64,000 bases of DNA from Clostridiales bacterium VE202-21 (GTDB lineage: Bacteria > Bacillota > Clostridia > Lachnospirales > Lachnospiraceae), in contig BAIF02000109.1 of NCBI GenBank assembly GCA_000509105.1, positions 16,346 to 80,345 of the forward strand, in the 5' to 3' direction. The notes under the pieces are model-generated. The model worked only from the letters and a program-made list of their open reading frames with translations, did no database searches and was not told where the DNA came from. Shown in pieces: positions 61,739 through 64,000 of the stretch (position 1 is its first letter; the number at the start of each line of letters is the position of its first letter). A program made the translations under genes and the position numbers.

Positions 61739-62245
61739 ATTAGCGATTTAATGATTAATGAGCAGATCAGAGACAAAGAAGTTCGTCTGGTTAGTGAGGA
61801 TGGGGAACAGTTAGGGATTATGTCATCCAGAGAGGCCCTGAAGATGGCCATGGATGCGGAACTTGATTTGGTGAAGATTGCACCGATGGCGAAACCGCCG
61901 GTCTGCAAGATTATTGATTATGGCAAATTTAAATACGAGCAGACACAAAAAGACAAGGAAGCTAAGAAAAAACAGAAGACTGTCGAGTTAAAGGAAGTGC
62001 GTCTGTCACCTAATATCGATACGAATGACCTAAATACAAAGGTTAACAATGCAAAGAAGTTCATCGCAAAAGGTAATAAAGTCAAAGTGACACTGCGTTT
62101 CCGTGGAAGAGAGATGGCTCATATACAGCAGAGCAGACATGTTCTGGACGATTTTGCACGGATGCTTTCAGATATTGCGGTTATTGAGAAACCTGCAAAA
62201 CTTGAAGGAAGAAGCATGAGCATAGTTTTAACTGAAAAACGTTAA
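61739..62245 (+). CDS. infC: Translation initiation factor IF-3 with ATT start codon
   Basis: IF-3 binds the 30S subunit and checks start codon choice. The 168-residue chain has the N-domain (MINEQIRDKEVRLVSEDGEQ, linker KYEQTQKDKEAKKKQKTVEL) and C-domain (HIQQSRHVLDDFARMLSDIA). GGAGGT at 61725-61730 is spaced 8 nt from ATT 61739, and the in-frame ATG at 61751 is 20 nt away. infC is well known for starting with AUU in many bacteria, which lets IF-3 repress its own translation, so ATT is the best start. The L20-type leader lies upstream. Confidence 0.93.
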   Translation: MSDLMINEQIRDKEVRLVSEDGEQLGIMSSREALKMAMDAELDLVKIAPMAKPPVCKIIDYGKFKYEQTQKDKEAKKKQKTVELKEVRLSPNIDTNDLNTKVNNAKKFIAKGNKVKVTLRFRGREMAHIQQSRHVLDDFARMLSDIAVIEKPAKLEGRSMSIVLTEKR

Positions 62246-62306
62246 AAATATATTATTACGGGTGTTTATACACTCAGTAAACGCACAATGAAGGAGGAAA
62301 TACATC

Positions 62307-62504
62307 ATGCCAAAAATCAAAACGAATAGAGCGGCAGCAAAGCGCTTCAAAGTAACAGGTACAGGAAAACTGAAAAGAAATAAAGCATATAAGAGCCATA
62401 TCTTAACAAAGAAGTCTACAAAGAGAAAAAGAAATCTCAGACACCCGGCTATCACAGATGCTACAAATGTAAAAAACATGAAGAAAGTATTACCATATCT
62501 GTAA
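62307..62504 (+). CDS. rpmI: 50S ribosomal protein L35
   Basis: The 65-residue basic protein reads [20 protein letters not shown] and continues with [20 protein letters not shown], the typical L35 sequence. AAGGAGGAAATACATC precedes the ATG. It lies 61 bp after infC and 31 bp before rplT in the standard operon. Confidence 0.97.
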   Translation: MPKIKTNRAAAKRFKVTGTGKLKRNKAYKSHILTKKSTKRKRNLRHPAITDATNVKNMKKVLPYL

Positions 62505-62535
62505 GATTTGGAAGTTGATGAAGGAGGATTAAGAA

Positions 62536-62892
62536 ATGGCAAGAGTTAAAGGCGGTATGAACGCTAGAAAAAAACATAATAGAACCTTAAAGTTAGCAAA
62601 AGGATACAGAGGAGCACGTTCCAAACAGTACAGAGTTGCAAAACAGTCTGTAATGAGAGCGCTTACATCATCTTATGCAGGAAGAAAACAGCGCAAACGT
62701 CAGATGAGACAGTTATGGATCGCGCGTATCAATGCAGCAGCAAGAATGAATGGATTGTCATACAGCAAGTTTATGCATGGACTGAAACTGGCTGAAGTGG
62801 ATATGAATAGAAAGATGCTGGCTGAACTGGCAGTAAGCGACAAAGAAGGTTTCGCTACACTGGCAGAGGTTGCAAAAGCAAAGATTGCATAG
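62536..62892 (+). CDS. rplT: 50S ribosomal protein L20
   Basis: The 118-residue protein starts [20 protein letters not shown] and carries [20 protein letters not shown], standard for L20. Besides its place in the 50S subunit, L20 is the repressor of its own operon in Firmicutes, presumably acting at the leader at 61514. AGGAGGATTAAGAA precedes ATG 62536. Confidence 0.97.
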   Translation: MARVKGGMNARKKHNRTLKLAKGYRGARSKQYRVAKQSVMRALTSSYAGRKQRKRQMRQLWIARINAAARMNGLSYSKFMHGLKLAEVDMNRKMLAELAVSDKEGFATLAEVAKAKIA

Positions 62893-62907
62893 TAAAATAA
62901 TACTATG

Positions 62908-62940
62908 AAGCCCGAATCCCCTAGGGACTCGGGCTTTTTT
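62908..62940 (+). terminator. Terminator of infC-rpmI-rplT
   Basis: AAGCCCGA and TCCC pair with GGGA and TCGGGCTT around a 3-nt loop, followed by six T. Confidence 0.9.
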
Positions 62941-62980
62941 CATTTTTTATATGGGATTTGGATGGACAGGAGATGTTTGT

Positions 62981-64000
62981 ATGAGAAACCATGAAGTTAC
63001 AACAAAGCAGCCTTTATTAAATAAAGACGGAAGCCTGAGGGAACCAGGATGGTCCAGGCAGCTTATCCAGGAATATGACCGAAACCAGATTAAAGCGTCT
63101 AAGCTGCGGATCAAAGAATGGGATTATTATCTGGTACTGAACCAGGACTTCGCAGCAGCATTTACGCTATCGGACGATGGGTATATAGGCCTTCAGTCAG
63201 TCTCTCTCCTGAATTTTAAAGAAGGATGGGAACACACCGAGACGATTCTAAATAAATTTCCCATGGGGAAGATGAAGATGCCATCCACTTCGTCAGAGGG
63301 AAATATCCGTTACAAAGATAAACGCCTGAAGATGGAATTCTGCGTGGAACCCGGAAAGCGGACGATTACCTGTGATTTCAAGGACTTCTGGGATGGAAAG
63401 CCCTTATACTGTGAGATAACTCTTTCTCAGCCACCGATGGACACAATGGTCATAGCCACGCCCTGGAAGAACAAAAAGACAGCCTTTTATTACAACCAGA
63501 AAATAAACTGTATGCGCGCCGAAGGATCCGTGACGTTTGATGAAACCACCTACTGGTTCTGCCCGGAGACGGATTACGGAACCCTGGACTGGGGACGCGG
63601 CGTATGGACCTATGACAACCGCTGGTACTGGGGGTCAGGAAACGGAACTGTGGGAGGAAGGCCCTTTGGTTTTAATATAGGTTATGGATTCGGTGACACG
63701 TCTGCGGCAACGGAAAATATTCTGTTCTATGACGGCGTATGTCATAAACTGGATGATGTAACATTTCACATACCAAAGGACGATTACATGAAGCCCTGGC
63801 GTTTTACATCCAGCGATGGCAGGTTCGAGATGGATTTTGAACCGGTCTTGGATCGGGCGGCCAAAATATCAGCGCTGGTAATTGCCTCTGACCAGCATCA
63901 GGTCTTTGGGAAGCTGAGCGGCAGGGCAATACTGGATAACGGGATGTTTATCGAATTAAAAGACTTTATGTGCTTTGCGGAAGATGTGCATAATCGCTAT
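62981..64000 (+). CDS. DUF2804 domain protein (partial, runs off the window end)
   Basis: The frame is open for 340 codons from ATG 62981, preceded by ACAGGAGATGTTTGT, to the window edge, so the C-terminus is missing. The N-terminus (TTKQPLLNKDGSLREPGWSR) and TLDWGRGVWTYDNRWYWGSG are the main DUF2804 landmarks. These proteins have a beta-rich, lipocalin/DUF-like fold and no proven function. No signal peptide or membrane helix is seen. Separate from the ribosomal protein operon by its terminator. Confidence 0.85.
   Translation, partial: MRNHEVTTKQPLLNKDGSLREPGWSRQLIQEYDRNQIKASKLRIKEWDYYLVLNQDFAAAFTLSDDGYIGLQSVSLLNFKEGWEHTETILNKFPMGKMKMPSTSSEGNIRYKDKRLKMEFCVEPGKRTITCDFKDFWDGKPLYCEITLSQPPMDTMVIATPWKNKKTAFYYNQKINCMRAEGSVTFDETTYWFCPETDYGTLDWGRGVWTYDNRWYWGSGNGTVGGRPFGFNIGYGFGDTSAATENILFYDGVCHKLDDVTFHIPKDDYMKPWRFTSSDGRFEMDFEPVLDRAAKISALVIASDQHQVFGKLSGRAILDNGMFIELKDFMCFAEDVHNRY

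Overview
The window reads as the chromosome of an anaerobic, endospore-forming Firmicute, most likely a Lachnospiraceae member (Dorea / [Clostridium] scindens type). The evidence is a single-chain PurL, two T-box leaders, sporulation sigma-H, a SpoVAF/GerA germination protein, anaerobic NrdD/NrdG in place of an aerobic reductase, a second glycyl radical enzyme, and the gene order cysE-cysS-mrnC-rlmB-sigH. This placement is inferred from protein sequence and gene order, not from a database search. No rRNA, CRISPR array, prophage or complete transposase gene is seen.

Layout. 0-7 kb: tail of a membrane protein, purL, tRNA-Val and tRNA-Met, an acidic membrane protein, ispF and an Eis-like acetyltransferase. 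7-11.4 kb: a cysteine T-box leading cysE-cysS-mrnC-rlmB-sigH. 11.4-18.1 kb: a YtrA-type GntR/ABC operon, tRNA-Thr, dtd, a LytTR/LiaF-like pair, hypothetical proteins and an AraC regulator. 18.2-20.4 kb: an ECF sigma factor with a probable membrane anti-sigma partner and its own ECF-type promoter. 20.5-29.7 kb: NUDIX, an NSS transporter, glnS, a MocR regulator, cardiolipin synthase and purA. 30-42.5 kb: small and SEC-C proteins, DUF218, a riboswitch-like leader before a DUF2798 protein, a threonine T-box with thrS, a DUF1540 protein, AI-2E, metA, a D,D-carboxypeptidase, a small divergent regulator pair and a frameshifted aminotransferase. 42.5-48.5 kb: an uncharacterised glycyl radical enzyme operon (activase, enzyme, broken FGGY kinase, GntR/LacI-type regulator). 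48.6-58 kb: an FMN hydroxyacid oxidase, nrdD-nrdG-dut, a spoVAF-like gene, CPBP protease, MATE and DegV. 58-64 kb: two long inverted repeats, two tandem NSS transporters, infC-rpmI-rplT with an L20-type leader, and a DUF2804 protein running off the end.

The best candidate for an undescribed system is the glycyl radical locus at 42.5-48.5 kb. It has a perfect 15-bp-arm palindrome over its promoter, an activase and a GRE with catalytic Cys419 but an unusual radical site (Arg-Ile-His-Gly-Thr), a sugar-type kinase and a ligand-binding regulator. I infer that it handles a kinase-activated polyol or sugar, but the substrate cannot be read from sequence. The kinase and the aminotransferase just upstream each lack one base at a short homopolymer, so either the locus is decaying or there are sequencing errors.

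Several non-coding features also stand out. There is a ~165-bp structured repeat (two copies plus a short third) that always starts inside the T tract of a terminator. A 66-bp perfect palindrome lies between divergent genes. Two adjacent long inverted repeats lie between convergent genes. The DUF2798 leader partly resembles a purine riboswitch. Two genes probably start at ATT: infC, as expected for that gene, and a CPBP protease, which is unexpected.
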